DNA of 64,000 nucleotides, from NCBI RefSeq assembly GCF_028748185.1, contig NZ_CP118164.1, positions 1,054,001 to 1,118,000 on the forward strand, read 5' to 3'. Below the pieces are notes generated by a model. That model had not been told where the DNA came from. It did no database searches and was given only the letters and a program-made list of their open reading frames with translations. Below, piece by piece: positions 9,901-17,330 of the stretch. The position numbers and the translations under genes were made by a program. The stretch comes from Bremerella sp. P1. Lineage in GTDB: Bacteria; Planctomycetota; Planctomycetia; Pirellulales; Pirellulaceae. How positions within the stretch are numbered: the first letter of the stretch is position 1; each line of letters begins with the position of its first letter.

Positions 9901-10005
9901 ATCTCGATTGAAATCAATCGACGACTGGGCCCTTGCCAGGCGTACATCGAGACCGACGGCCGCCAGGGAAGCCAGGAATAGGAAGAGAACTCGACGAAGC
10001 GACAT
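6970..10005 (-). CDS. Secreted cytochrome c / DUF1549 / DUF1553 protein (PSD1 type)
   Basis: 1011 aa from the ATG at 10005, chosen because it opens a standard signal peptide (MSLRRVLFLFLASLAAVGL); the longer open frame upstream lacks one. A planctomycete cytochrome-c (PSCyt1) domain follows, with a heme site CFACHG at about residues 44-49 and distal ligand region PELQMPPPH. DUF1549 spans about 150-360 with a second CxxCH (CAQCHTHKYDP). A central domain of about 400-640 resembles a discoidin/carbohydrate-binding fold. DUF1553 occupies about 670-930 (VVANRTWQAFFGRGL, SSTYRQ, RSIYTFSKRTTPFAAFAVFD). The product is exported and heme-bearing. It is co-transcribed with the DUF1501 gene. Confidence 0.92.
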   Translation of the reverse strand: MSLRRVLFLFLASLAAVGLDVRLARAQSSIDFNRDIRPIFAARCFACHGPDESHREADLRLDERDAAIDYGAIVPNSPDESLLLERILTDDPELQMPPPHTNDTLTAEQKEKFRKWIQEGAPYAEHWAFVPPEKPPVPEVSDAKWPRDDIDRFVLARLERDGLKPSPDADKYALVRRVYLDLIGLPPTPAEADAFVNDQDPQAYEKLVDRLLASKHYGERWAREWLDLARYSDTNGYEKDRPRSIWPYRDWVIRAINDDMPFDQFTIEQIAGDMLPDATQSQKIATGFHRNTMLNEEGGIDPLEYRFYAMVDRVATTGTVWLGLTVGCAQCHTHKYDPITHTDYYSFMALLNNADEPDLRIQSADVLNRREELTRQVDKLTAELASQFPPAEGEGDEQERRQANLQAKRSAWLADARKQVAPWQPLAATKLESNLPKLESLPDHSILSSGDITKRDVFTLTYAIDESQLPLTALRLEVMADPRLPAGGPGRAYYEGREGDFFLSELSAKFDGQPVKLDGASHSYGKISIGSGNADAANVLDGNGSTGWSTAQREGESHQLVVNLPQPITKADELKVELLFERHFAASLGRFRVSAASADRQVSAKQMPVEVETLLAMSPEELSPEQQEQINHYYLSVAPELADARKPIDDLRKRMPAFPTTLVMQERPTDNPRPTFLHHRGEYLSPKEAVTPRVPEFLGDDSSEGPRTRLELARWLVSEENPLTARVVANRTWQAFFGRGLAESSGDFGTQSDPPTHPELLDYLACSLMENGWSMKALHRKIVLSSTYRQTADASPELREIDSGNRLLARGPRFRVDAEIVRDVMLKASGKFSGEMFGPGVYPPQPDSVTALAYGNFKWKPSTGNDRYRRSIYTFSKRTTPFAAFAVFDAPSGEVCTAKRDRSNTPLQALTLLNDAMYIELAQAMAAAAQQEASTPEAIAENIFRRLLTRPPEADELKAILAYRNQQLARLQNGELDVKVIASQESSSPEQAAWVMVARSLMNLDEAVTKP

Positions 10006-10324
10006 CGCGCATTCCGGGGAAGGAAGGTAACGGTGGGATGATCCTTCAAGTATATCCCTCGCTGCCCGATTTGCCAAACATGCATTCAAAGCGAAGCAAT
10101 TAGATCCGATGAACTGCGAAAGCACGATTTCCCGCCTGATCTGCATGGCTACCGTTTTTCCTTGTCTCCGGGCAATCTGCGGCACTTGGCGGTGAATCGG
10201 CGACGGCCGTCGATCGATCTCGGACTCTTCCCCCAATTCCTCGAGAAACCGCTAGAGGCAGACCCACCCCAGGGACGAATATACCGAAGGCAGAAGTTTT
10301 ACCGATCGCGTGGGATTTGTAGAG
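10006..10324. other. Divergent intergenic region between the PSD1 gene and the His/Cys-rich gene
   Basis: About 320 bases with no supported gene. It must contain the promoters of both divergent units, but I see no convincing -35/-10 pair, operator palindrome or metal-regulator box. Open frames crossing it are upstream extensions or shadows of the neighbours. Confidence 0.4.
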
Positions 10325-10801
10325 ATGCCTCGACGAGCGACAGCAATGATGGCAGTTCTGGCAGTGATCATTCACTGCGTGCTCGGCTGCTGCGCGCGTT
10401 GCTTGAGCGCCAGCGAGCATCACGACCACGCCGATACGTGTCAAACAAGCTGCGTCTGCTGCGATCATCATCATCACGACCATGGCGGCCTGGAGCTTTG
10501 CCTGCAACCGGCTGTCAGCATGATGCCGGAAGAGCCATCCTCCGAAGCAGACCCTCAGCCAGATCATCATGAATGCCTTGGCTGCGGCACGGCCAAGTGT
10601 GCTTTCATCTCGAACGAATCGGCCTGTGATGGGCTGACCGACGCCCTGCTCTTGCCTGCGGAATTCTCCTGGTCCGACATGGCCAGCCTGGCGATTGAAA
10701 GCGATCCACAATTGCATCCGCCACCGATCGGTGAGCGAACATCGACGAACATGACACCCAAGCTGCGCCTCCATCTCTCCCTGGCGGTCCTCACGCTTTA
10801 G
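10325..10801 (+). CDS. Exported His/Cys-rich small protein, possible metal binder
   Basis: 158 aa from the ATG at 10325 (MPRRATAMMAVLAVIIHCVLGCC). A basic N-region and hydrophobic core form a signal peptide or anchor. The mature N-terminus is dense in metal ligands: SEHHDHADTCQTSCVCC followed at once by DHHHHDHGG, then further on DHHECLGCGTAKC. The tail (about 95-158) is ordinary sequence. No known family is recognised. It is first in line with a thioredoxin-fold protein, an FtsX-type permease and an ABC ATPase, all on the same strand. That context suggests a soft-metal (Zn, Cu or similar) handling role, which is inference only. The 182-nt gap to the next gene may hold a second promoter. Confidence 0.75.
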   Translation: MPRRATAMMAVLAVIIHCVLGCCARCLSASEHHDHADTCQTSCVCCDHHHHDHGGLELCLQPAVSMMPEEPSSEADPQPDHHECLGCGTAKCAFISNESACDGLTDALLLPAEFSWSDMASLAIESDPQLHPPPIGERTSTNMTPKLRLHLSLAVLTL

Positions 10802-10983
10802 AGTCGCATCGGCGGACTGGATCGTTATTTCAACGGGATGGTCGCCACTCTTCCTCTTCGACAAGTTCAACAACCACCTGGCGATGCTTCCGCCTGACAG
10901 CAGATGCATTGCGAGAAGAAAAGCCCAGAGGCACAACTCGGGCACCAATTGATTCATACAACATTTCATCCGAAAGGATTCCG

Positions 10984-11760
10984 ATGAAAATCATCACGCA
11001 CGTAGCCATAACGCTCGCTTGCTTACTCACCCTTTCCAGTACCAGCTTCGCCCAGACCGACGCCGGCACAACCCTTGAGCAGGCCCAACAAGCAGGCAAG
11101 TTCACGTTCATCGTCTTCTACAAAGACAACTCGCCGCAGACCCAAAAGATGTTTCAGGTAGTGCAGCAGTCCGTAGCCGGCCAACCTCAGCAAGCCACCT
11201 TGGCAACGGCCAGCATGGCTTCCGCCGGTGGGCAAGCGATGGCCGAAAAGTTTCAGGTCAGCCGGGCGCCCATGCCCATGACCGTCGCCGTCGCACCTAA
11301 CGGTGCCGTGACCGGCTTGTTCTCGCGCCAGGTTGCCAAGGCCAACCTCGACGCGGCAATCGTTCCACCAGTCATGATGGAATGCATGAAGCATCTGCAA
11401 GAGAAGAAGCTCGTCTTCGTCTGTCTGACCAAGTCGGAACAAGCGGCCGTGCCGGCCGGTGTGCGAGCTCTGCAACTCGACCCGATGTTCAAGGACCGCA
11501 TGGCTTTGATTGGGTTGAACGTGGAAGACACAACCGAAGCCCGTCTCATGCAGCAGTTGAAGGTTGATGCCAGCCAGGTCCAGGGACCTTACGCCGCACT
11601 GATTGCTCCGCCAGGGGTACTCGTGGGTCACTTCTCAGGCACTTCGACCGCCGATCAGATCGCCGGTGCGATTCATAAGGCCGGCAAGTGCTGTGACGAC
11701 CCGAACTGCAAGCATGCCGGCAATGCCCAGGCATCGCAGTCCACCGCTACACGTCGCTAA
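10984..11760 (+). CDS. Periplasmic protein with two thioredoxin-like domains lacking CxxC
   Basis: 258 aa from the ATG at 10984, preceded by AAAGGAT; a longer frame starts at 10909 but without a signal. The signal peptide ends near STSFAQ. Two similar halves can be seen: about residues 30-125 (GKFTFIVFYKDNSPQTQKMF, later APMPMTVAVAPNGAVTGLF) and about 130-230 (KKLVFVCLTKSEQAAVPAG, later GPYAALIAPPGVLVGHF). Each has the beta-strand, helix and cis-Pro-like layout of a thioredoxin fold, but the redox CxxC is absent (SPQT and SEQA occupy its place). The C-terminus carries CCDDPNCKHAG, a likely metal or thiol site. It is followed 23 nt later by the permease gene, so it is probably its periplasmic partner. 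Confidence 0.75.
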   Translation: MKIITHVAITLACLLTLSSTSFAQTDAGTTLEQAQQAGKFTFIVFYKDNSPQTQKMFQVVQQSVAGQPQQATLATASMASAGGQAMAEKFQVSRAPMPMTVAVAPNGAVTGLFSRQVAKANLDAAIVPPVMMECMKHLQEKKLVFVCLTKSEQAAVPAGVRALQLDPMFKDRMALIGLNVEDTTEARLMQQLKVDASQVQGPYAALIAPPGVLVGHFSGTSTADQIAGAIHKAGKCCDDPNCKHAGNAQASQSTATRR

Positions 11761-11783
11761 ACCCTGACTAGGAAGGAAACGAG

Positions 11784-13010
11784 ATGAATCTTCGTTCCAT
11801 CATCTGGCACGAGTTGAAATCGCGCCCGGCCGGGGTGGCGTTCAACAGCCTGACGATCTTTCTGGGAGTCGCCGCGTTGGTGGCGATTCGCCACGTCACG
11901 GTCCATTCCGAAGAGGCCGTGTCGAAACAGCTGACCAACCTGGGAGCCAACATCCTGGTCATTCCCAAGGACGCCACGCTGCAAGATTATTACGCCGCCG
12001 ATCAAAACGGCGGTACGTTACCGGAAGAGTACGTTGCCGAAATCTTCCTCGCCGGTTTGTCCGGTGTCGAACAGGTTTCACCGCGTCTGAACGTCTCGAC
12101 TGAGCTCAATGGGCACCCGGTCGCCGTCACCGGCATTCTGCCTCAGTCCGAGGTCGAATCGCTGGCCACATGGCAGGCAACGACCATGTTCATGAACACG
12201 ACCGATACCGGCTGCTGCACGAAGGCCAACGTCGCCACGAGCGACGACCTGAAAGCACCTGAGGCATTGGTTAAGCATCGGGCGATTCAAAACCTCGACA
12301 AGAAGGCTTTGGTGCTGGGTGCCGACATCGCCCAGAAGCTGAACTGCCAGGTCAACGACAAGTTGAAGCTGCAAGACGAAAACTTCACCGTGATCGGCGT
12401 TCTACCGGTCACCGGGACGGTGGACGACGGACGGGTATTTGCCCATCTGCATTCGGTCCAACGTCTGTGGGAGAAGGACTCGACCTGCAATGCCATTGAA
12501 ATTGTCGGCTGCTGCGAAGACGCGGCCGGTAGCCTGGTCCCGCAGCTGCGCGATCTTCTGCCAGACGCCAAGGTTGTGACGATCTCGCAAGTCGTCGAAA
12601 CGCAGGTCGGGGTTAACGCGCTGATGGCCAAGACCTCGTGGATCGTGCTGGCCGTGATGATCGTCGTTGGTGGCGCCGGCCTGGCCGGTTCGATCGCATC
12701 GAACGTGCGGGAACGCCGCCGTGAGATCGGTACGTTGATGGCCCTCGGGGCAACGCCTGGCTTCATCCAGAAGCTGTTCCTCGGCAAGGCCTTCGTCCTG
12801 GGGCTGTGTGCCGGCAGCATTGGCTGCCTGGTCGGTGTCGTGACCGCGATCATTGCTGGCCCGGTTTGGGCAGGCGTCGCGATCACACCACTGTTGGGGA
12901 CGTCGCTGCTCGCCATTTTTGCGGCCACGCTGGTAGCACTAGTCGCCGCATGGTGGCCCGCTCAGGGAGCCGCCCATCTCGATCCTTGCATCTGTTTCCG
13001 AGAGGTCTAA
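11784..13010 (+). CDS. FtsX/MacB-type ABC transporter permease with extra cysteine pairs
   Basis: 408 aa. The N-terminal transmembrane helix (about 18-38) is followed by a large periplasmic domain (about 45-270) and three C-terminal helices (about 285-305, 335-360, 375-395). A conserved FtsX box lies between (NVRERRREIGTLMALGATPGFI). This is the MacB/LolC/E layout. The periplasmic domain contains cysteine pairs that are not usual for the family (TDTGCCTKANVA, EIVGCCEDAAG), and the C-terminus ends DPCICFREV. Together with the Cys/His-rich proteins encoded upstream this points to a metal- or thiol-related cargo, as an inference. A GAAGGAAACGAG ribosome-binding region precedes the ATG. The ATPase gene starts 3 nt after the stop. 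Confidence 0.85.
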   Translation: MNLRSIIWHELKSRPAGVAFNSLTIFLGVAALVAIRHVTVHSEEAVSKQLTNLGANILVIPKDATLQDYYAADQNGGTLPEEYVAEIFLAGLSGVEQVSPRLNVSTELNGHPVAVTGILPQSEVESLATWQATTMFMNTTDTGCCTKANVATSDDLKAPEALVKHRAIQNLDKKALVLGADIAQKLNCQVNDKLKLQDENFTVIGVLPVTGTVDDGRVFAHLHSVQRLWEKDSTCNAIEIVGCCEDAAGSLVPQLRDLLPDAKVVTISQVVETQVGVNALMAKTSWIVLAVMIVVGGAGLAGSIASNVRERRREIGTLMALGATPGFIQKLFLGKAFVLGLCAGSIGCLVGVVTAIIAGPVWAGVAITPLLGTSLLAIFAATLVALVAAWWPAQGAAHLDPCICFREV

Positions 13011-13013
13011 TCG

Positions 13014-13721
13014 ATGATTCAACTTGAAGCGATCCGCAAGGATTACAAACAACGCGGCCATTCATTGACCGCGTTTCAGTGTGAGTCTCAGCAAATCGAA
13101 AGTGGCGAGTACATCGCGATCGTCGGCCCCAGCGGAAGCGGCAAGACGACCTTGCTTTCGATGCTGGGTGGCATGCTCTCACCGACGACCGGCCGCGTGC
13201 TGATCGATGGTGTCTCGCTGTACGAACACTCGGTCGCCGAGCGTTCGGCCATTCGTGGTCAGAAGATGGGCTTTGTGTTTCAAAGCTTCAACCTGATCCC
13301 GTACCTGACGGCGCTGCAGAATGTACAGATCCCGCTCAGTTTCTCGAAGATGCCTGTCAGCGAGCAGCAAGAGCAAGCCACCGAGATGCTAACCTATCTG
13401 GGCCTGGCCGAGCGTCTGCATCATAGGCCATCGGAACTGAGCGTAGGACAGCAGCAGCGTGTTGCCTTGGCACGCACGCTGGTCAACGATCCCCAGATCA
13501 TTCTGGCCGACGAGCCGACCGGCAACCTCGACCCCAGCAGTCGAGAAGTCGTACTCGAGATCTTCGACCAGTGCCACCAACAAGGCCGCACCTTGGTTGT
13601 CGTCACCCACGACCCCAGCGTTGCCCAGCGAGCTACCCGGCGTCTGACGTTGGACAATGGGATGCTGGTGGACGGGGACGAAAGAGGATCAACATCCACG
13701 CCGCAGGTTTCTGCCGCGTAG
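13014..13721 (+). CDS. ABC transporter ATP-binding protein (LolD/MacB type)
   Basis: 235 aa. Walker A is GPSGSGKTTLLSM (about residues 39-51), the Q-loop is MGFVFQSFNLIPYLTALQNV, the signature is LSVGQQQRVALARTL, Walker B is IILADEPTGNLDP and the switch histidine lies in VVVTHDPSV. LSVGQQQR and NLDP are characteristic of the subclass that powers FtsX-type mechanotransmission permeases rather than bulk importers. It is the last gene of the cluster, three bases after the permease. The product energises the permease from the cytoplasm; the substrate is unknown. Confidence 0.93.
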   Translation: MIQLEAIRKDYKQRGHSLTAFQCESQQIESGEYIAIVGPSGSGKTTLLSMLGGMLSPTTGRVLIDGVSLYEHSVAERSAIRGQKMGFVFQSFNLIPYLTALQNVQIPLSFSKMPVSEQQEQATEMLTYLGLAERLHHRPSELSVGQQQRVALARTLVNDPQIILADEPTGNLDPSSREVVLEIFDQCHQQGRTLVVVTHDPSVAQRATRRLTLDNGMLVDGDERGSTSTPQVSAA

Positions 13722-13766
13722 ATACCATCTAAGCTCGGGATGAGAATCCCGTTCGTCAATCGAATA

Positions 13767-13813
13767 CAAACCGGCGGCAATCTTGCTGTGGTCTTCGACC
13801 AACCGCCGGTTTG
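13767..13813. terminator. Bidirectional hairpin between converging genes
   Basis: An 11-bp perfect inverted repeat (CAAACCGGCGG / CCGCCGGTTTG) with a 25-nt spacer lies between the ABC ATPase gene (ends 13721) and the amidohydrolase gene (ends 13834 on the other strand). There is no long U-run, so it may act as a bidirectional termination or mRNA-end structure. Confidence 0.4.
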
Positions 13814-13833
13814 TTGGGGCTGCATGAGAAAAA

Positions 13834-15735
13834 TTACTCTTCGTCATCACTGCGCTGGTGATTGATCGCATTGACCAGCAAGCTCAGCCCATGATTGAAG
13901 CAGCCGTCGCCACAAACCATGCTGCCGCCGAAGTGTGCGTGCGGCTTGTCACTGGGGGCGGTGAGTGTGATTCCAAACATGGCCGGAGTCGCCAGCGAGA
14001 GTTTATCGTCGGCCGGGCGTTGGTAAACAGACACCCCTTCTTTGATCGTTTCAAGCACCTTGATATCGGCTAGTTTACTCTCGTCGATCGTTAAAGGGTT
14101 CTCCGAGAGAATGGCGAAGTCGGCCAGTTTCCCCACTTCGATCGTTCCTTTGGTATCTTCCTCGAAGTGCTGCCACGCAGGCCAGATGGTAAGCGCCTTC
14201 AGGGCCGTCGCAACCGGCACCCGGTGTTCTGCCCCGAGGATCTTTCCACTTCGTGATCGGCGTGTGACCGTCGCCGAAAGAACTCGCATCGAGTCGGGCA
14301 AGGCTACCGGTGCATCATGATGGCTGCCGAACATCATTCCGCGTTCCAAGACCCAGCCGGTGGGCGAGATGTTCTCGGCACGCACCGGGCCTAGCACCGA
14401 CTCGCGGTGCCAGTCGCCCCAGTAAAACGTGTGCATCGGGAACAACGAGGGGAAGATGCCTAGCTTCTTAAGCTGTTCGACTTGATCTTCACGCAGCACC
14501 TGTCCGTGGATCAAGACCGGGCGATTATCGACGCCGGGGTACTTCTCCTGCGCGCGGCGAACTGCCTCCAGGAAAACATCGGACGCGGCGTCACCATTGG
14601 CGTGGCATAAAATCTGCCAGCCGTTGGCATAGGCCTTTTCCACGGCTCGGTAGGTCGTGGGCTCGTCAATCGCGGCGTAACCCCGGTACGTCTTCGGCTG
14701 CCCTGGAGGCGGAACAAAGTACGGCTCGGTCAGCCAGGCCGTCTTCCCCTGTGGCGAACCATCGATGGTCAGCTTTGCGCCACCGATTCGAAAGTGACCA
14801 GAGTACTCGGGCGTTGGGCGGATGTCGTCGACTTCTAGAATATCGGGATACGTGACCAGGTCGATGGGAAGCTTTCCCGAGTCCGCGGTACGCTTAATCG
14901 CGGCAATGCCTGGCCCCATGGCTCGACCTTCCTGGGCCGTGGTGTAGCCGAAGGATGCCTCAAGCTTGGTACCTTCGATGACGAGTGCCTCGTTGATGTC
15001 ATCATCGAACTGTTCCAGTAGCTTTGCGATTAGCCTGAAGAACGCATACTCTTCGCATACGCCGTTTGGCTCTTGCGAACCCTCTTTGCGCCGAAACACG
15101 CCCCCTTCCGGGTTCTTGGTATCCTTGGTGACGCCAGCAATCTCCAGAGCTTTACTATTCGCGACGCCCAGGTGGCCCGATTGATGGATAATAATCACCG
15201 GCAAGTCTTTTGAGATTTCATCGAGATCATCGCGCGTCGGGTGTCGCTGCTCGGCGAGTTGGGAATCGTCGTAGCCGAAGCCTGCGATCCACCCGACCTT
15301 GGTCACGGCGTCCTGGTTGTTCTCGGCCCAATCCTTCAGCAGCGTTTGAAGGGCAGCGATGTCTTTGCCTTGTCCATCCGGGGGAGGCAACAGATTCGCC
15401 GTCGTGGCCTGGATACCAATCATGTAAGCATGGCCATGGGAATCGACGAACCCCGGCAGCATCGTGCGACCTGCCAGATCGACGAGCGTCGTGCCGTCTC
15501 CTCTCGTTTTGAGCACCTCGTCCCGGGTGCCTACGGCTAGAATCTTTCCATCCTTGATCGCAACCGCTTCAGCCTCAGGCGCGGCGTCGTTGATCGTCAA
15601 GATATTCCCATTGTGGTAGATCTTGTCGGCCATCTGAGCAGCGGAAACACGTGGCCCGAACACGATCAGGCTCAACAGCAATGTCGCCAGCAAGAGTCTG
15701 CTTACCATGGGCCCGAAACACGAGTTCGTAGTCAT
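13834..15735 (-). CDS. Exported amidohydrolase of the YtcJ type
   Basis: 633 aa, starting at the ATG at 15735 just after GGAGGCGAG. The signal peptide ends near RVSAAQ. The amidohydrolase-3 (YtcJ-like) fold is indicated by the small beta domain (IYHNGNILTIND, AVAIKDGKILAVG), the metal-binding GFVDSHGHAYMIG (about residue 95), the later LIHGQVL and GSHHDAPV positions, and the C-terminal LTIWPAWQHFEEDTKGTIEVGKLADFAIL. These enzymes hydrolyse amides or cyclic ureas in a metal-dependent way; the substrate is unknown. A short extension after about residue 560 ends with CGDGCFNHG, seen in some secreted members. Confidence 0.88.
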   Translation of the reverse strand: MTTNSCFGPMVSRLLLATLLLSLIVFGPRVSAAQMADKIYHNGNILTINDAAPEAEAVAIKDGKILAVGTRDEVLKTRGDGTTLVDLAGRTMLPGFVDSHGHAYMIGIQATTANLLPPPDGQGKDIAALQTLLKDWAENNQDAVTKVGWIAGFGYDDSQLAEQRHPTRDDLDEISKDLPVIIIHQSGHLGVANSKALEIAGVTKDTKNPEGGVFRRKEGSQEPNGVCEEYAFFRLIAKLLEQFDDDINEALVIEGTKLEASFGYTTAQEGRAMGPGIAAIKRTADSGKLPIDLVTYPDILEVDDIRPTPEYSGHFRIGGAKLTIDGSPQGKTAWLTEPYFVPPPGQPKTYRGYAAIDEPTTYRAVEKAYANGWQILCHANGDAASDVFLEAVRRAQEKYPGVDNRPVLIHGQVLREDQVEQLKKLGIFPSLFPMHTFYWGDWHRESVLGPVRAENISPTGWVLERGMMFGSHHDAPVALPDSMRVLSATVTRRSRSGKILGAEHRVPVATALKALTIWPAWQHFEEDTKGTIEVGKLADFAILSENPLTIDESKLADIKVLETIKEGVSVYQRPADDKLSLATPAMFGITLTAPSDKPHAHFGGSMVCGDGCFNHGLSLLVNAINHQRSDDEE

Positions 15736-15783
15736 CGTCTCGCCTCCGATTCGATTTGGCTGATTGAGATTGGTTTGCCGTGA

Positions 15784-17148
15784 TCAGGGCATAGCATCTG
15801 CCCCAGGGTCTGACTTTCCTTCCACCGTAATATTGAAGCGTTGAAAAGCTTCCTGACCCTTGGCTCTTGCCGAGATGACCACTTGGTGGGGCCCCTCAGG
15901 CGTCTTCTTCTTGGGTGTCCATTGGACTTGGCCGGCAGGTGAAATCTTCAACCCGTCCGGCGCCGCCAAGGTCTTAAATTTGACTCGATCAATGCTCGTC
16001 AGCACATCGATCTGGTACGAATAAGGCTCGCCGACATTGGCGCTGCGAGGTGGTACCGAAACGATATGCAGGTAATCGCCTTCCGCTGCTTCCAACAGCT
16101 GCTTCAGGTTGGCACCGACCAGCAGCACCTCCTTCTGCCCCATCGGCAGACTGACAAGCGTGCTGGCCTTCGGCGACCATCGCACGCGCGGTGCGAACTG
16201 CCAGTGCCCCAGGTCCGTTCGGCGAACACCATCCACCACGTGCCCGACATTTTCGACGAGAGCAATCTTCTGCAGCGTTCCACTGGCACAAATCCAGACG
16301 TCCGCGTTCTTTTGACCATCGGTTGGCTGCACGGCGAGAAAGAAGCGAGGATCATCGCAAGGCATCAACACGTGATCCTTGAGATGGCCGGTTGCCAACG
16401 GCTTCAGGTCGGCATCGAATAGCTCGGAACCATCGCGAAAATAGAGGGACGCGTCGGCGTTGGGTACCAGGTAACGCCCGCCATAACTATAGCCGTCGGT
16501 CGACTTGGTAATCGTGGTGCTCGCGCCGTCAAGCTTCATCGCGTGGTATTGCTGCCCCGAGATGTTGGGAATCCAACCCACGATTGTTTCGCCGTCGCCG
16601 GACACCGTGATCTCGTACCCCCAGTCACCAAACGTTCCACTGGTAAGCACATCACCTTGCAGCGTAAGAGGCTTCAGCGAATCGAGATCGAACAGCTGCA
16701 CCGGCCCACGTGTATGGCAAACCAGCGGCCCTTGCGACGCACTGCCCATGGCCATCTTCCGGGGATGGAAGTTGGCCGGTGCCGGAAAGCTTTTCTTACG
16801 TTTTAGCGTGGCGATATCGTAACGATGGAACAGTCCCTGGCTGGGGACCAGCACGATCAGCTTATCGAGCCCGCCGGCCAACATCAGATCCTCGCCGGGA
16901 GCATCGATCGACTGGATAATCGCCCCCGCCGCAACATCCAACAGCACCAACTTCCCCGCCTCTTTCAGATGCAGCACCAGGTACCGCCCCGCCCCACCGG
17001 TGGTCATGCTCACCCAGGGAGACTCCAGCTCGACCGTACGCCGCTGCCCAGATGCCAAAGGCTCCGCATCGTCATCGCCGAAAACAGGTGCACCGATCGC
17101 CACAAGCAAAACGGCTACTGCCAATAAGCGAAGAAAAGAGAAAGGCAT
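15784..17148 (-). CDS. Secreted beta-propeller-like protein with C-terminal Ig/cadherin-like domain
   Basis: 454 aa from the ATG at 17148, chosen for GGAGG nine bases upstream and a clean signal peptide (MPFSFLRLLAVAVLLVAIGAP). The first about 330 residues alternate short strands with DxDxL and HRYDIATLK-type turns, resembling a WD40/YVTN propeller that reports per-key values. The last about 90 residues (VPPRSANVGEPYSYQIDVLTS, GLKISPAGQVQWTPKKKTPEG) are a putative Ig or dystroglycan-type cadherin-like domain, common in planctomycete surface proteins. No catalytic residues are evident. It may be co-transcribed with the amidohydrolase gene 48 nt downstream. Confidence 0.78.
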   Translation of the reverse strand: MPFSFLRLLAVAVLLVAIGAPVFGDDDAEPLASGQRRTVELESPWVSMTTGGAGRYLVLHLKEAGKLVLLDVAAGAIIQSIDAPGEDLMLAGGLDKLIVLVPSQGLFHRYDIATLKRKKSFPAPANFHPRKMAMGSASQGPLVCHTRGPVQLFDLDSLKPLTLQGDVLTSGTFGDWGYEITVSGDGETIVGWIPNISGQQYHAMKLDGASTTITKSTDGYSYGGRYLVPNADASLYFRDGSELFDADLKPLATGHLKDHVLMPCDDPRFFLAVQPTDGQKNADVWICASGTLQKIALVENVGHVVDGVRRTDLGHWQFAPRVRWSPKASTLVSLPMGQKEVLLVGANLKQLLEAAEGDYLHIVSVPPRSANVGEPYSYQIDVLTSIDRVKFKTLAAPDGLKISPAGQVQWTPKKKTPEGPHQVVISARAKGQEAFQRFNITVEGKSDPGADAMP

Positions 17149-17330
17149 CGCGGAAGACCTCCGTGGGAAAGAGACATCGTTGGGTCTCATTTTCATCGGT
17201 GGACTGGCGAGGTGCAAGCGCGACCGCATCCGAGCCCCTTGCACTGAATTCCATTGATTAGCTGGTCGACATGTCTTCCATCTGAAATACTATCGTTATT
17301 CGCCGTAAATTCTGGGCAAAGGAAATGAAC

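Noticed and set aside
7090-9981. Two long plus-strand frames (498 and 459 codons) opposite the PSD1 gene
   Set aside because: They are antisense shadows caused by the GC-rich codon use of a well-supported 1011-residue protein with heme and DUF1549/DUF1553 motifs; they lack domains and ribosome-binding sites.
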